DNA from: Chromatiaceae bacterium
GTDB taxonomy: Bacteria > Pseudomonadota > Gammaproteobacteria > Chromatiales > Chromatiaceae
Reading direction: 5' to 3'
DNA: 64,000 nt
Assembly (NCBI GenBank): GCA_024235175.1
Contig: JACKMX010000006.1
Coordinates: forward strand, 114,501 to 178,500
Positions within the stretch are counted from its first letter, which is position 1, and the number at the start of each line of letters is the position of its first letter. Positions 17,441 to 26,540 of the stretch are shown here, in pieces. Below the pieces are notes generated by a model. That model saw only the letters and a list, made by a program, of their open reading frames with translations. It did not search any database and had not been told where the DNA came from. Position numbers and translations under genes: made by a program.

Positions 17441-18043
17441 TCAGGCATCCATAAGCGCTCGGACCTCGGACAAGCTCGCTCCGGATTCCGGCTTATCGCT
17501 CTGACTGTCGAGAGGTGGATCCGACCTGTCCGAAGGAGTCAGGAGCATCAATTCTATTTCCGCATTACCCGCCAGAAAAGCGATGAGCGGGTGGCTTTTG
17601 ATTTTGCCGCCGGCATGCTTCTTTCTGACTTCTCCCAATTCAAACGGAATCCGTTTTTCCATCAGATACAGGGTTAACTCCTCGAGCGTATCGGCAAACA
17701 GGTTCAGTTGCACCGGACTGCAGATGTCCGCGGTACCATCCAGCACGGACCCGGTAAGGCGCGGTGAAAAAGTATGAAACCGTTGCATTGCCTCAACCGC
17801 CAGGAGCCGCAATTGTTTAAGTGTTTCCGGTTGTGAGTCACGTTTAAACAATTGCTGGTATTCGCGCAGCGCGGCGTCAATTTCGATATTATCCGGAAAG
17901 CAGCGCTGGTCCTTGCATCCCAATCTTGCAGCGGCCTTGCGTCTGGCGCTTATGAAATCCCCACTTTCCTGATTGGCCAGCATTCTTGCCGCTTCGTGTG
18001 CGATCATCAGCCGTGTCGCCTGGCGCTTAGAATGGGTCTTCAT
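17441..18043 (-). CDS. Conserved protein resembling nucleotidyltransferase-fold proteins
   Basis: A 200-residue soluble basic/helical protein. The central part (RLTGSVLDGTADICSPVQLNLFADTLEELTLYLME) looks like the beta-sheet region of a nucleotidyltransferase fold, with GS followed by a strand where active members carry acidic residues; here that strand is VQLNLF, so the metal ligands are not seen. Proteins of this pattern occur in beta- and gammaproteobacteria, function unknown. Its ATG (18043) overlaps the end of mrcA by 17 bases, so it is probably translated by coupling with it. Confidence 0.6.
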   Translation of the reverse strand: MKTHSKRQATRLMIAHEAARMLANQESGDFISARRKAAARLGCKDQRCFPDNIEIDAALREYQQLFKRDSQPETLKQLRLLAVEAMQRFHTFSPRLTGSVLDGTADICSPVQLNLFADTLEELTLYLMEKRIPFELGEVRKKHAGGKIKSHPLIAFLAGNAEIELMLLTPSDRSDPPLDSQSDKPESGASLSEVRALMDA

Positions 18044-20465
18044 CTTTTATAGGCGTACTGTTACTTCCACGATTGATATCGACGCCTCTGACGGTTCTAC
18101 TAAATCTTTGCTCAGTTAATTCCGGTGTATTTTCGCTGCGAAAGACCTCAAATATGGCATCCTTCTGGTCAGCGCTTGCGCGTTTCCCCGTCGTTGGATC
18201 GATCCGCACTGTCATAATTCCAGGCGGCATCACAAGTGGCTGTTCCGGCACCCCTTTTAAGGCTTCTTTCATGTAGGCGATCCAGGCGGGCAGAGCGGCT
18301 CTGCCACCGACTTCTCCCCGGCCAAGAGGTTTCGCGGAATCGAATCCCACCCAGGTAATCGCAACATGAGAGCGGTTGAAGCCATTGAACCAGGCATCCT
18401 TTTGTTCATTGGTGGTGCCGGTTTTTCCGGCCAGGTCGTCCCGACCGAGTGAACGCGCTTTGGTTGCCGTGCCTCGTCTGATGACATCCTGCATCATGGA
18501 GACCATCAAATAATGGTTTTGAGCAGATATCACTCTCGGCGCATAAGCCGGCGCCTCCTCAATATCCTGTCCATCCGCTATTTTCGCTGTATCAGGAAAT
18601 TCACAGGGTTCACAAACACGCAACGGGTTCGCTTTATAAAGCGGGTTATTGTGGTTGTCGACGATGCTCTCTGTCAGGTACGTATCCACCCGGTATCCTC
18701 CATTGGCCAGTATGGCGTAAGCGGATGCCATCTGCAGCGGAGTAACGGCTGCACTGCCAAGGGCCAGTGAAAGATTGTTGGGAAGCTTATTGGAATCGAA
18801 ACCAAAACGCTCTGCATATTTCAATGCGTGGGCGACCCCCATCGAACGAAGCAGGCGAATTGAAACCAGATTACGCGACTTGGTAAGTGCATAACGCAGT
18901 CTTGTGGGACCAAAAAACTTTCCGCTATAGTTCTCCGGCCGCCAAGTGCCTTCGAGACTGGGATCATCAAAAACAACAGGCGCATCATTTATCAGACTGG
19001 CTGGAGTGAATCCCACTTCCAGAGCTGCGGAGTAGATAAACGGCTTAAATCCTGAACCTGATTGCCTCAATGCCTGGGTGACGCGATTGAATTTACTGGT
19101 ATAGAAATCGTAGCCACCAATCAATGCGATCATGGCGCCATCGTTGGGATCAACCGATACCAGGGCGCCCTCGACAGCGGGAACTTGCGCGAGGCGCAGA
19201 TACGTCTCTTTCTGTGACTTCTCTTCGAGCACACGCACAAGATCGCCGATTTTGACTATCTCATTTGCATGTTTTGGCGCTGCTCCCTGATAACTTTCAG
19301 TCTTATAGGGCCGCGCCCACTTTAGACCATTCCAATTTATCGTGGAGCGCTTTCCTCCACCCAGGTAAACTTCGACGGTATTTTCATCTATCGCGGTTAC
19401 TATTCCTGCAGTCAGATCCGCGACCGCACCATAATCTTTCAACAGGAGGTCAAGCTCTCCGTCACCACTTATGCCGCTGATATCAAAATTTTTTACGGCG
19501 CCACGGTACCCATGACGCAAATCGTACTCCTGGAGTGTGGTCCTGAGTGCGCTGTTTGCCGCAGTCTGCAGTCGACTGTCGATCGTCGTATATACAGAGT
19601 ATCCATCGGTATAGGCGTTCTCACCATAGCGCTCAAACATTTCCGCTCTAACCATTTCGGCTACATAGGGCGCCTCAACCTCAACATCAGCAGAGTGAAT
19701 ACGCGCTGTAACGGGTTCTTGAATCGCCTTTTCGTATTGTTCTTCGGAGATATAGGAGAGGCGTTTCATCTGGCCAAGCACATAGTTCCTGCGCTCAATG
19801 GCTCGGGCAGGGTCGGTAACAGGATTATTGGCCGACGGGGCTTTCGGGAGTCCAGCCACCATGGCAATTTGCGCCAGATTCAGCTCGTGCACTGTCTTAC
19901 CGTAATAAACCTGGGCCGCCGCTCCAACTCCATATGAGCGATGGCCCATGTAAATTTTATTGAGATAGAGTTCGAGAATCTTCTCCTTACTCAGTTCTGT
20001 TTCAATCCTGAGTGCGAGGAAAATCTCATTGAGCTTGCGGATGTAGGTCTTCTCCCTGGTCAGGAAAAAATTCCTGGCCACCTGCATGGTGATAGTACTG
20101 CCACCCTGTTTTTTTTCACCAGTCAGCAAAAGCTGAAGAGCAGCTCGAACAATTCCCTGATAATCCACACCGGGGTGTTCGAAAAACCGATTATCTTCAG
20201 CAGCCAGAAAAGCTTGAATCAGTGGCTTGGGCAAATCGTCATAACCAAGAGGTATGCGTCTCTTCTCTCCGAATTCCGCCAGTAACTTCTTATCGCGGGA
20301 GAAAACTCGCAACGGTACCTGAAACTGAACATCTTTAAGGTTTTCAGTGGAAGGGAGTTTAGGCTCAAGGTAGAAATAGGTGGCGGTAACGGCCGCTACG
20401 CCAAAAAAACATGTGATAAATAGCGTCCAAAATCCTAATTTTAGAAGTTTTAGTAGTAGCTTCAT
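18027..20465 (-). CDS. mrcA: Penicillin-binding protein 1A
   Basis: An 812-residue bifunctional class A PBP that polymerises and crosslinks peptidoglycan. A transmembrane segment lies at residues 9-28. The GT51 glycosyltransferase domain has the catalytic glutamate in EDNRFFEHPG and GGSTITMQVARNFFL. An OB-like insertion comes next, then the transpeptidase domain with SGFK (SXXK nucleophile, in RQSGSGFKPF), SRN (SXN) and KTGTTN (KTG). ATG at 20465 is chosen because family members begin near the membrane segment; a GTG at 20516 would add 17 residues. It is divergent from pilM, as in Pseudomonas. Confidence 0.95.
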   Translation of the reverse strand: MKLLLKLLKLGFWTLFITCFFGVAAVTATYFYLEPKLPSTENLKDVQFQVPLRVFSRDKKLLAEFGEKRRIPLGYDDLPKPLIQAFLAAEDNRFFEHPGVDYQGIVRAALQLLLTGEKKQGGSTITMQVARNFFLTREKTYIRKLNEIFLALRIETELSKEKILELYLNKIYMGHRSYGVGAAAQVYYGKTVHELNLAQIAMVAGLPKAPSANNPVTDPARAIERRNYVLGQMKRLSYISEEQYEKAIQEPVTARIHSADVEVEAPYVAEMVRAEMFERYGENAYTDGYSVYTTIDSRLQTAANSALRTTLQEYDLRHGYRGAVKNFDISGISGDGELDLLLKDYGAVADLTAGIVTAIDENTVEVYLGGGKRSTINWNGLKWARPYKTESYQGAAPKHANEIVKIGDLVRVLEEKSQKETYLRLAQVPAVEGALVSVDPNDGAMIALIGGYDFYTSKFNRVTQALRQSGSGFKPFIYSAALEVGFTPASLINDAPVVFDDPSLEGTWRPENYSGKFFGPTRLRYALTKSRNLVSIRLLRSMGVAHALKYAERFGFDSNKLPNNLSLALGSAAVTPLQMASAYAILANGGYRVDTYLTESIVDNHNNPLYKANPLRVCEPCEFPDTAKIADGQDIEEAPAYAPRVISAQNHYLMVSMMQDVIRRGTATKARSLGRDDLAGKTGTTNEQKDAWFNGFNRSHVAITWVGFDSAKPLGRGEVGGRAALPAWIAYMKEALKGVPEQPLVMPPGIMTVRIDPTTGKRASADQKDAIFEVFRSENTPELTEQRFSRTVRGVDINRGSNSTPIKDEDPF

Positions 20466-20677
20466 GGACTGGTTCACGTTATGAGGGTAAATCAACTGCT
20501 TAATATTCAACGGCACATGTCGCTATACTAACAAAATCTGTATTCTTTAATAGATATGTTTAATTTGCGCTTCACATGAATTTCATTTACTGCTATATAG
20601 TTATGAATTTTAATTAAAGGAAAGCTTTTAGTTTCGAGACATTTATAGGCTCGCTCACAACATTTCAAGGAAGCAAG

Positions 20678-21751
20678 ATGTTCCCATTTCGCTCCAAAAA
20701 GCAGGCGATGCTCGGCTTGGATATCAGTTCAACTGCTGTCAAGTTACTTGAATTGAGTAAGTCGACAAGTCGTGCAGGCACCCGGTACCAAGTTGAATCG
20801 TATGCCGTGGAACCTCTGCAGGCGAATGCTGTAGTGGAAAAAAATATCGCTGATGTCGATGCAGTTGGGCAAGCCATCAAAAATGTAGTCAGTCGGGCTG
20901 GGACCAAGACCAAGCAGGCTGTTGTGGCCGTCTCAGGTTCGGCCGTTATCACCAAAGTTATCACCATGCCGGCCTCACTCTCCGATAAAGAGATGGCAAA
21001 CCAGATTCAATTGGAGGCTGATCAGTACATACCCTATCCATTGGAAGAGGTTAATCTCGATTTTGAGGTATTGGGCATATCGGAAAAAAATCCCGAAATG
21101 GTCGATGTTTTGCTGGCGGCATCGCGTAGTGAAAATGTCGATGACCGGGTTGCTGCATTGGAGATGGCCGGTCTGGTTGCCGCAGTTGTCGACGTGGAGG
21201 CGTATGCCATGGAAAATGCATTTTCCCAGATTGTCGACCAACTGCCCGATGACAGTGAAAACCTGACGATTGCCATCGCCGACATAGGTGCCACCATAAC
21301 AACGCTGAATGTGTTGCATGCAAATAAAATTATCTACACAAGGGAGCAGAATTTTGGCGGGAGGCAGCTGACTGAAGAGATACAGCGCCGCTATGGGCTA
21401 TCACATGCGGAAGCGGGGATGGCTAAACGCCAGGGCGGTCTGCCGGACAACTACTTACCCGACGTGCTTGAACCGTTTAAGGAAGCGATGGCTCAACAGG
21501 TTAGCCGTTCTCTGCAATTTTTCTTCTCTGCCAGTGCCTACAACAGTGTGGATGTGATCGTCCTGGCAGGTGGGTGTGCCTCAATCCCGGGGGTGGATGA
21601 ACTGCTGGAGGAGCGCATGGGGACACCCACTCTGGTAGCAAATCCTTTCGCTAATATGTCAGTATCATCTAATGTCAAGCCACAGAGCCTCAGCAATGAC
21701 GCACCGGCATTGATGATTGCCTGCGGACTGGCCTTAAGGAGCTTCGACTAA
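20678..21751 (+). CDS. pilM: Type IV pilus assembly protein PilM
   Basis: A 357-residue cytoplasmic actin-like (FtsA-related) ATPase that binds the N-terminal tail of PilN and links the pilus motor to the alignment complex. It opens with LGLDISSTAVKLLEL, the first phosphate motif of the fold, and later has IADIGATITTLNV and VIVLAGGCASIPG. AAGGAAG precedes ATG. It is the first gene of pilMNOPQ; its stop overlaps the pilN start by one base. Confidence 0.95.
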   Translation: MFPFRSKKQAMLGLDISSTAVKLLELSKSTSRAGTRYQVESYAVEPLQANAVVEKNIADVDAVGQAIKNVVSRAGTKTKQAVVAVSGSAVITKVITMPASLSDKEMANQIQLEADQYIPYPLEEVNLDFEVLGISEKNPEMVDVLLAASRSENVDDRVAALEMAGLVAAVVDVEAYAMENAFSQIVDQLPDDSENLTIAIADIGATITTLNVLHANKIIYTREQNFGGRQLTEEIQRRYGLSHAEAGMAKRQGGLPDNYLPDVLEPFKEAMAQQVSRSLQFFFSASAYNSVDVIVLAGGCASIPGVDELLEERMGTPTLVANPFANMSVSSNVKPQSLSNDAPALMIACGLALRSFD

Positions 21752-22359
21752 TGGCTCGCATAAATCTTCTGCCATGGCGAGAGTCACTGCGCAAGAAACG
21801 GCAGCGGGATTTCGGCGTGTCTATCGTAATCGCGCTGCTCGCGGTTGCCGCTGCTGCAGCTGGAACCCACTATTTCATAGAGGATATGATCCAATATCAA
21901 AACAAAAGAAATTCCCTTCTAAACAAAGAGATAAGCGCGATGGACCGAAAAATAAAATCGATTCAGGCGCTGGAGAAAACCAAAGCAAAACTACTGGCGC
22001 GAATGGACGTCATTCAGCAGTTGCAAGGAAGCAGACCGCAGGTGGTCCACCTGTTTGATGAGATTGTCACAACCATTCCTGACGGAACGCATTTGAATAA
22101 ACTGACCCAGAAGGGTTCAGATGTGACACTGAACGGGGAGGCACAATCAAATGCACGGGTCTCCTCTTACATGCGTAACATAGAGTCATCAAAGTGGCTG
22201 GATAAGCCCAATTTGCAGGTCATAACCAATAAAAACGAGCGAAATGATGGGCTGAGCACTTTTACCTTAATCGCAAAACAGGTTTCCCCCGCCAAGGAGA
22301 CTGAAAACAGCGGTAAGATCGAAAACAGGCAGGGTAGCAAAGGAAAAGGTAAAAAATGA
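21751..22359 (+). CDS. pilN: Type IV pilus assembly protein PilN
   Basis: A 202-residue inner-membrane protein. The cytoplasmic start MARINLLPWRE carries the conserved INLLPWR motif that binds PilM. A single membrane helix lies at about 23-43, followed by a coiled coil and a periplasmic ferredoxin-like domain that pairs with PilO. Lysine-rich C-terminal tail. It overlaps both pilM and pilO, typical of a tightly coupled operon. Confidence 0.95.
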   Translation: MARINLLPWRESLRKKRQRDFGVSIVIALLAVAAAAAGTHYFIEDMIQYQNKRNSLLNKEISAMDRKIKSIQALEKTKAKLLARMDVIQQLQGSRPQVVHLFDEIVTTIPDGTHLNKLTQKGSDVTLNGEAQSNARVSSYMRNIESSKWLDKPNLQVITNKNERNDGLSTFTLIAKQVSPAKETENSGKIENRQGSKGKGKK

Positions 22360-22946
22360 ATCTGCAGGAGCTCAACGAGCTTGATCTGAATAACATAGGC
22401 GACTGGCCGGGTCTGATTAAGACTATCTTGGTGCTGATTATTTGTGGAGCTATAGGTACCGGTTGGTACTATTTTGATACCGAGGATCAGCTCATACAGT
22501 TAAAAAATGTGGAGCGGCAGGAACAGGAATTACGCAGCACATTTGAGAAAAAACAGGCCAAAGCCGTCAATCTCGAGAAATACCAGAAGCAACTGGAAGA
22601 GATGAAGCAGTCGTTTGGCGCAATGCTTCGTCAACTTCCGGACAAGACCGAGGTGGCTGAACTTCTTGTCGATGTGTCTCAGACCGGACTGGCTGCAGGA
22701 CTCGAGTTTGAGTTGTTCGATCCACTGGGTGAAAACCGGAAGGATTTCTACGCAGAGCTGCCCATAAAGATAAAGGTAAGGGGTGAATACCACCAATTCG
22801 GAAATTTTATCAGCGGTCTCGCCACCTTGCCACGTATCGTGACAATCCACGATATCGATATCTCTACTGCCAAAAAAGACAAGCGGCTTGAAATGGAAGC
22901 CGTGGCAAAAACCTATCGCTATCTTGACGAGGAGAGTGGGAAATGA
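22356..22946 (+). CDS. pilO: Type IV pilus assembly protein PilO
   Basis: A 196-residue inner-membrane partner of PilN. One membrane helix (residues 23-43), a coiled coil (about 50-95), and a periplasmic domain (YHQFGNFISGLATLPRIVTI). It forms the PilN-PilO heterodimer that reaches PilP. Overlaps pilN by 4 bases and pilP by 4 bases. Confidence 0.94.
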   Translation: MNLQELNELDLNNIGDWPGLIKTILVLIICGAIGTGWYYFDTEDQLIQLKNVERQEQELRSTFEKKQAKAVNLEKYQKQLEEMKQSFGAMLRQLPDKTEVAELLVDVSQTGLAAGLEFELFDPLGENRKDFYAELPIKIKVRGEYHQFGNFISGLATLPRIVTIHDIDISTAKKDKRLEMEAVAKTYRYLDEESGK

Positions 22947-23479
22947 GCGGGCGGTTGGTAGCGTTGGCCCGGCTTCTAATCGTTGTGCTGCTGGCAGGCG
23001 GAGTCGCAGGATGTGTAACTCGTGATATGAACGATCTCGAACGGTATGTTGCCGAGGTAAAATCCCGCAAGCAAGGTGAAATCGAACCCTTGCCGGAGAT
23101 CAAACAGATAGAAACGTTCGCTTACAAAGAGGATAATCGGCGCAATCCATTCCAGCCCACCGAGCAGGAACGCACCGAAGAACAGAATCTGCAACAGAAC
23201 GGCCTGGCACCGGATCCCAACCGGCGCAAAGAGGAGTTGGAGGCCTATTCCCTCGATTCACTTCGTATGGTGGGAACGCTCAAGCGCGATGAGACAACTT
23301 GGGCTCTTGTCAGAACAAAAGATAAAACAATCTACCGGGTAAAAGCCGGCAACTACATGGGTCATAATCACGGACAGATCACCCATATAGGTGAAAATGA
23401 TATCGAACTAACCGAAATAATACCGAATGGACAGGGGGGCTATCGCGAGCGCCAAGCCTCACTGGCCTTGAAAGAATAG
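22943..23479 (+). CDS. pilP: Type IV pilus lipoprotein PilP
   Basis: A 178-residue inner-membrane lipoprotein. Signal peptide ends in lipobox VAGC, with the acylated cysteine at residue 24. A linker rich in charged residues precedes the compact C-terminal beta domain (LDSLRMVGTLKRDETTWALV), which contacts the PilQ N0 domain and joins the inner-membrane complex to the secretin. Confidence 0.93.
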   Translation: MSGRLVALARLLIVVLLAGGVAGCVTRDMNDLERYVAEVKSRKQGEIEPLPEIKQIETFAYKEDNRRNPFQPTEQERTEEQNLQQNGLAPDPNRRKEELEAYSLDSLRMVGTLKRDETTWALVRTKDKTIYRVKAGNYMGHNHGQITHIGENDIELTEIIPNGQGGYRERQASLALKE

Positions 23480-23492
23480 GATCAGGGGTAGA

Positions 23493-25697
23493 ATGATGAT
23501 GGATAAGCCGTTGGAATCCGGTCTGAGGGGACAGAGCAAGCGTTGCACTCTGCTGAACCGCTATGGCGCATCTTGGAGAGAAGCTCTGCTTTTTGTTTGC
23601 CTCTCTCTCTTGTTTGTCCCGGTTCAGGCTGCTGATAATGTCCTCAGGAACATCGATTTTTCAGCACTTCCAGGGAGCAGTGTGCAAATCACGCTGCAGG
23701 CCGACCAGCCGATCACGACGAAACCAAAGATTTTCACCACCGATAATCCACCCCGTATCGCATTGGATTTTTTCGGAATGACCAGTGGCCTCGCACAAAA
23801 AACCGTTCCTATTGAGGTCGGCATGGCGCGCAGCATCACCGCTATCGAGGCAGGCGGGCGCACCCGGGTGGTGGTCAATCTGGTCAAACAGATCAGCAAT
23901 AATATCGAGGTGGCAGACGACAAGGTAATCATCACAATTGCGGGTTCAAGCGAGACCGTTGCCAAAAGTGGGCAGACTGCTCAAGCTTCGACTTCGCCTG
24001 TAAGCCAGAAAACGCTAGCCAGGACAACATCCGGCAGTCAGATCGAAGGTGTTGATTTCCGTCGTGGTGATGCCGGTGAAGGAAAAGTGATACTTCAGTT
24101 GAGCGACCCTACAGCCGTTGTCGATATGCGTCAGCAGGGCAGCCGGGTGATTCTCGATATACTGAAAACCAGCTTGCCTGATCAATTTGCCAGAAAATTC
24201 GACGTGGCTGATTTCGCAACGCCGGTCAAACTGGTTGAGGTCTCGTCCAATAAAAACGATGTACACATTGAGATCTCGACCGCCGGTGAGTATGACCATC
24301 TGGCATTTCAGGCGGATGGGCTGTTGACCGTGGAGTTCCGCCCACTGACCAAGCGTGAAAAAGAGGAGATAGAGCGCAAGCGGGATGTTTTCACCGGCGA
24401 ACGACTCTCCTTGAATTTTCAGGATATTCCCGTGCGATCGGTGCTTCAGTTATTGGCCGATTTTACCGGCCTCAATCTGGTGACCAGCGACACAGTGCAG
24501 GGGCAGATTACCCTGCGCCTGCAGAATGTTCCCTGGGACCAGGCGCTGGACATTATCCTGAAGGCGCGCGGCCTCTCCATGCGCAAAAACGGCAATGTGA
24601 TCATGGTGGCGCCAACCCAGGAGATCAATCAAAGAGAGCAGCTCGAACTGGAAGCGTTGAAGCAGGTGGAGGAGCTTGCTCCTTTGCAGTTTGAATACAT
24701 ACAGTTGAACTATGCAAACGCCGATTCAATCAAAAAGTTACTGAATGAAAAGGACAACGAACTGCTCACCCCCAATCGCGGCAGTGTCACCGTGGATAAA
24801 CGGACCAACACGCTGCTGCTGAAGGACACCGCAGTAAAACTGGAGAGCATACGCCAGGTCGTCCAGCGTCTGGACGTTCCAGTTCGCCAGGTGATGATTG
24901 AATCCAGGGTGGTTATTGCAGACAACAATTTTGCCAAGGAGGTCGGTGTGCGTCTTGGGTTCAACCGGGCGAATCAATCGGGCAGTGTGGAGACCCTGAT
25001 CACTGGCGGGCAGCCCGGTCATATCGACGGAACCGAGGCATTGAATACCGGAACCTTCATGGGCGTGCACGCGGGAATTGAATCAACGGGTGCTGGAGCA
25101 GGAGAGCAGCTTTTGGTTAATTTACCTGCACCAAGTGCGACCAGTGCGGTCAATCTTCTCATTGGCAAGGTGGGGTCATTCCTGTTGCAGCTTGAACTGT
25201 CGGCCATGCAGCAGGAGGGCCGGGGCGAGATTATATCCAGTCCCAGGGTGGTCACTTCGGATAATGAAACTGCGGTAATCAAGTCAGGCCAGCAGATACC
25301 TTACTCCACGGTGAGCCAGGACGGCACCAACGTTGAGTTCAAGGACGCGGTGCTCAAACTGGAGGTGACACCGAATATCACACCCGACGATCGCGTTATC
25401 ATGAAATTGAATATTTCCAAGGACAATCCCAGCACCTCAGTCAGGGCAGGTGACGGTACCGTGGGTATAGATACCCGCTCGATAGAGACCACGGTGCTGG
25501 TTGACAATGGCGAAACCGTGGTGCTGGGCGGTGTGTTCGAAAGATTACGCTCGGATACAACAGAAAAAGTCCCGGTTTTAGGCGACTTGCCAGTCCTGGG
25601 TTTCTTTTTCAGATCAAAAGTTGAAAAGGACAACAACTCCGAGCTGCTGATTTTCGTTACCCCGAAGATTTTGAAAGAGAGCCTCTCTGTGCGTTAA
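23493..25697 (+). CDS. pilQ: Type IV pilus secretin PilQ
   Basis: A 734-residue outer-membrane secretin through which the pilus exits. A signal peptide ends near residue 46 (FVPVQA). Two AMIN domains that bind peptidoglycan follow (about 50-150 and 185-285), then an STN/N0 domain (near 300-370), an N1 domain, and the C-terminal secretin barrel with GRGEIISSPRVVTSDN and VPVLGDLPVLGFFF. Length fits the family. Three ATGs in a row make the exact start uncertain by two residues. Last gene of pilMNOPQ; a rho-independent terminator follows. Confidence 0.95.
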   Translation: MMMDKPLESGLRGQSKRCTLLNRYGASWREALLFVCLSLLFVPVQAADNVLRNIDFSALPGSSVQITLQADQPITTKPKIFTTDNPPRIALDFFGMTSGLAQKTVPIEVGMARSITAIEAGGRTRVVVNLVKQISNNIEVADDKVIITIAGSSETVAKSGQTAQASTSPVSQKTLARTTSGSQIEGVDFRRGDAGEGKVILQLSDPTAVVDMRQQGSRVILDILKTSLPDQFARKFDVADFATPVKLVEVSSNKNDVHIEISTAGEYDHLAFQADGLLTVEFRPLTKREKEEIERKRDVFTGERLSLNFQDIPVRSVLQLLADFTGLNLVTSDTVQGQITLRLQNVPWDQALDIILKARGLSMRKNGNVIMVAPTQEINQREQLELEALKQVEELAPLQFEYIQLNYANADSIKKLLNEKDNELLTPNRGSVTVDKRTNTLLLKDTAVKLESIRQVVQRLDVPVRQVMIESRVVIADNNFAKEVGVRLGFNRANQSGSVETLITGGQPGHIDGTEALNTGTFMGVHAGIESTGAGAGEQLLVNLPAPSATSAVNLLIGKVGSFLLQLELSAMQQEGRGEIISSPRVVTSDNETAVIKSGQQIPYSTVSQDGTNVEFKDAVLKLEVTPNITPDDRVIMKLNISKDNPSTSVRAGDGTVGIDTRSIETTVLVDNGETVVLGGVFERLRSDTTEKVPVLGDLPVLGFFFRSKVEKDNNSELLIFVTPKILKESLSVR

Positions 25698-25760
25698 AAT
25701 GCACGGTGCATGCTGGAGAAGCTTTCATGGCTTCTGTAGAGGCGGATGCTGACATTCTGA

Positions 25761-25786
25761 GGGGTCGTGCCAACGGCCCCTTTTTT
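25761..25786 (+). terminator. Rho-independent terminator of pilMNOPQ
   Basis: Eight-bp stem GGGGTCGT/ACGGCCCC (one G-U pair), 4-nt loop, followed by six T. Located 64 bases after the pilQ stop. Confidence 0.85.
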
Positions 25787-25852
25787 CCCTATCCGGCTTA
25801 ACCTTGCAGCCGTATTCAACGAAAAACCCCTTTCAAGAGATCTGGCGAGGCT

Positions 25853-26371
25853 ATGGGACTAGTAAAGAACATCTTCCTGATTGGCCCAATGGGTGCCGGC
25901 AAGAGCACCATCGGTCGTCAGGTGGCTTCTCTACTCAGATTGGAGTTTACCGACAGCGATCGGGAAATCCAGGGCCGCACCGGCGTGGATATACCCACAA
26001 TTTTCGACTTCGAGGGTGAAGAGGGGTTTCGCAAACGGGAAAAGGCAGCAATTGAAGATCTGACCAATGGCGAGGGCCAGGTTCTCGCGACCGGAGGCGG
26101 GGCGGTGCTCGATCCGGATAATCGGCGCAATCTATCCAGTCGGGGCGTCGTCATCTACCTCACCTGCAGCCCTCAGCAGCAGTATGAGCGTACCATGCGC
26201 GACAAAAACCGCCCCCTGTTACAAACCGAAGATCCCCTGGCCAAACTTGAGGCCTTGATGGAAGAACGGGATCCGCTTTATCAGAGCATCGCGGATTTTG
26301 TTGTATCCACAGAAAACAGAAGTGCCCAGGTTGTGGCAAAAGAGATCGTACGTAAACTTGAAGAGTGTTGA
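25853..26371 (+). CDS. aroK: Shikimate kinase
   Basis: A 172-residue P-loop kinase that phosphorylates shikimate at O3 in aromatic amino-acid synthesis. Walker A GPMGAGKST is at 11-19; shikimate contacts D36, R60 and the GGG turn at 81-83 are present; the lid region has RDKNRPLL. Start ATG at 25853 keeps the usual short N-terminus (MGLVKNIFLI). Placement before aroB is standard in gammaproteobacteria, though here a long palindrome separates them. Confidence 0.95.
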   Translation: MGLVKNIFLIGPMGAGKSTIGRQVASLLRLEFTDSDREIQGRTGVDIPTIFDFEGEEGFRKREKAAIEDLTNGEGQVLATGGGAVLDPDNRRNLSSRGVVIYLTCSPQQQYERTMRDKNRPLLQTEDPLAKLEALMEERDPLYQSIADFVVSTENRSAQVVAKEIVRKLEEC

Positions 26372-26438
26372 TCGCTTTATCAGCGGTCTCTTCTTCTTTT
26401 ATCCGGGAACCTGATACCCATTGTTCGCCACCCCATGA

Positions 26439-26492
26439 CTTAGGGCCTGTTAACACTATGCGGATATCCACATAGTGTTAACAGGCCCTAAG
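26439..26492. repeat. Long inverted repeat between aroK and aroB
   Basis: Arms of 22 bases (26439-26460 and 26471-26492) are exact reverse complements: the left starts CTTAGGGCCTGTTAACAC, the right ends with its complement. The 10-base centre is itself partly palindromic. In RNA it would form a stem of more than 22 bp in the aroK-aroB transcript. A diverged half copy lies at 51810-51834. Confidence 0.85.
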
Positions 26493-26540
26493 GCGTATTA
26501 TCAGATCTCTGAATATCAAGTAAAGAGTGTTAAGAGTTTC

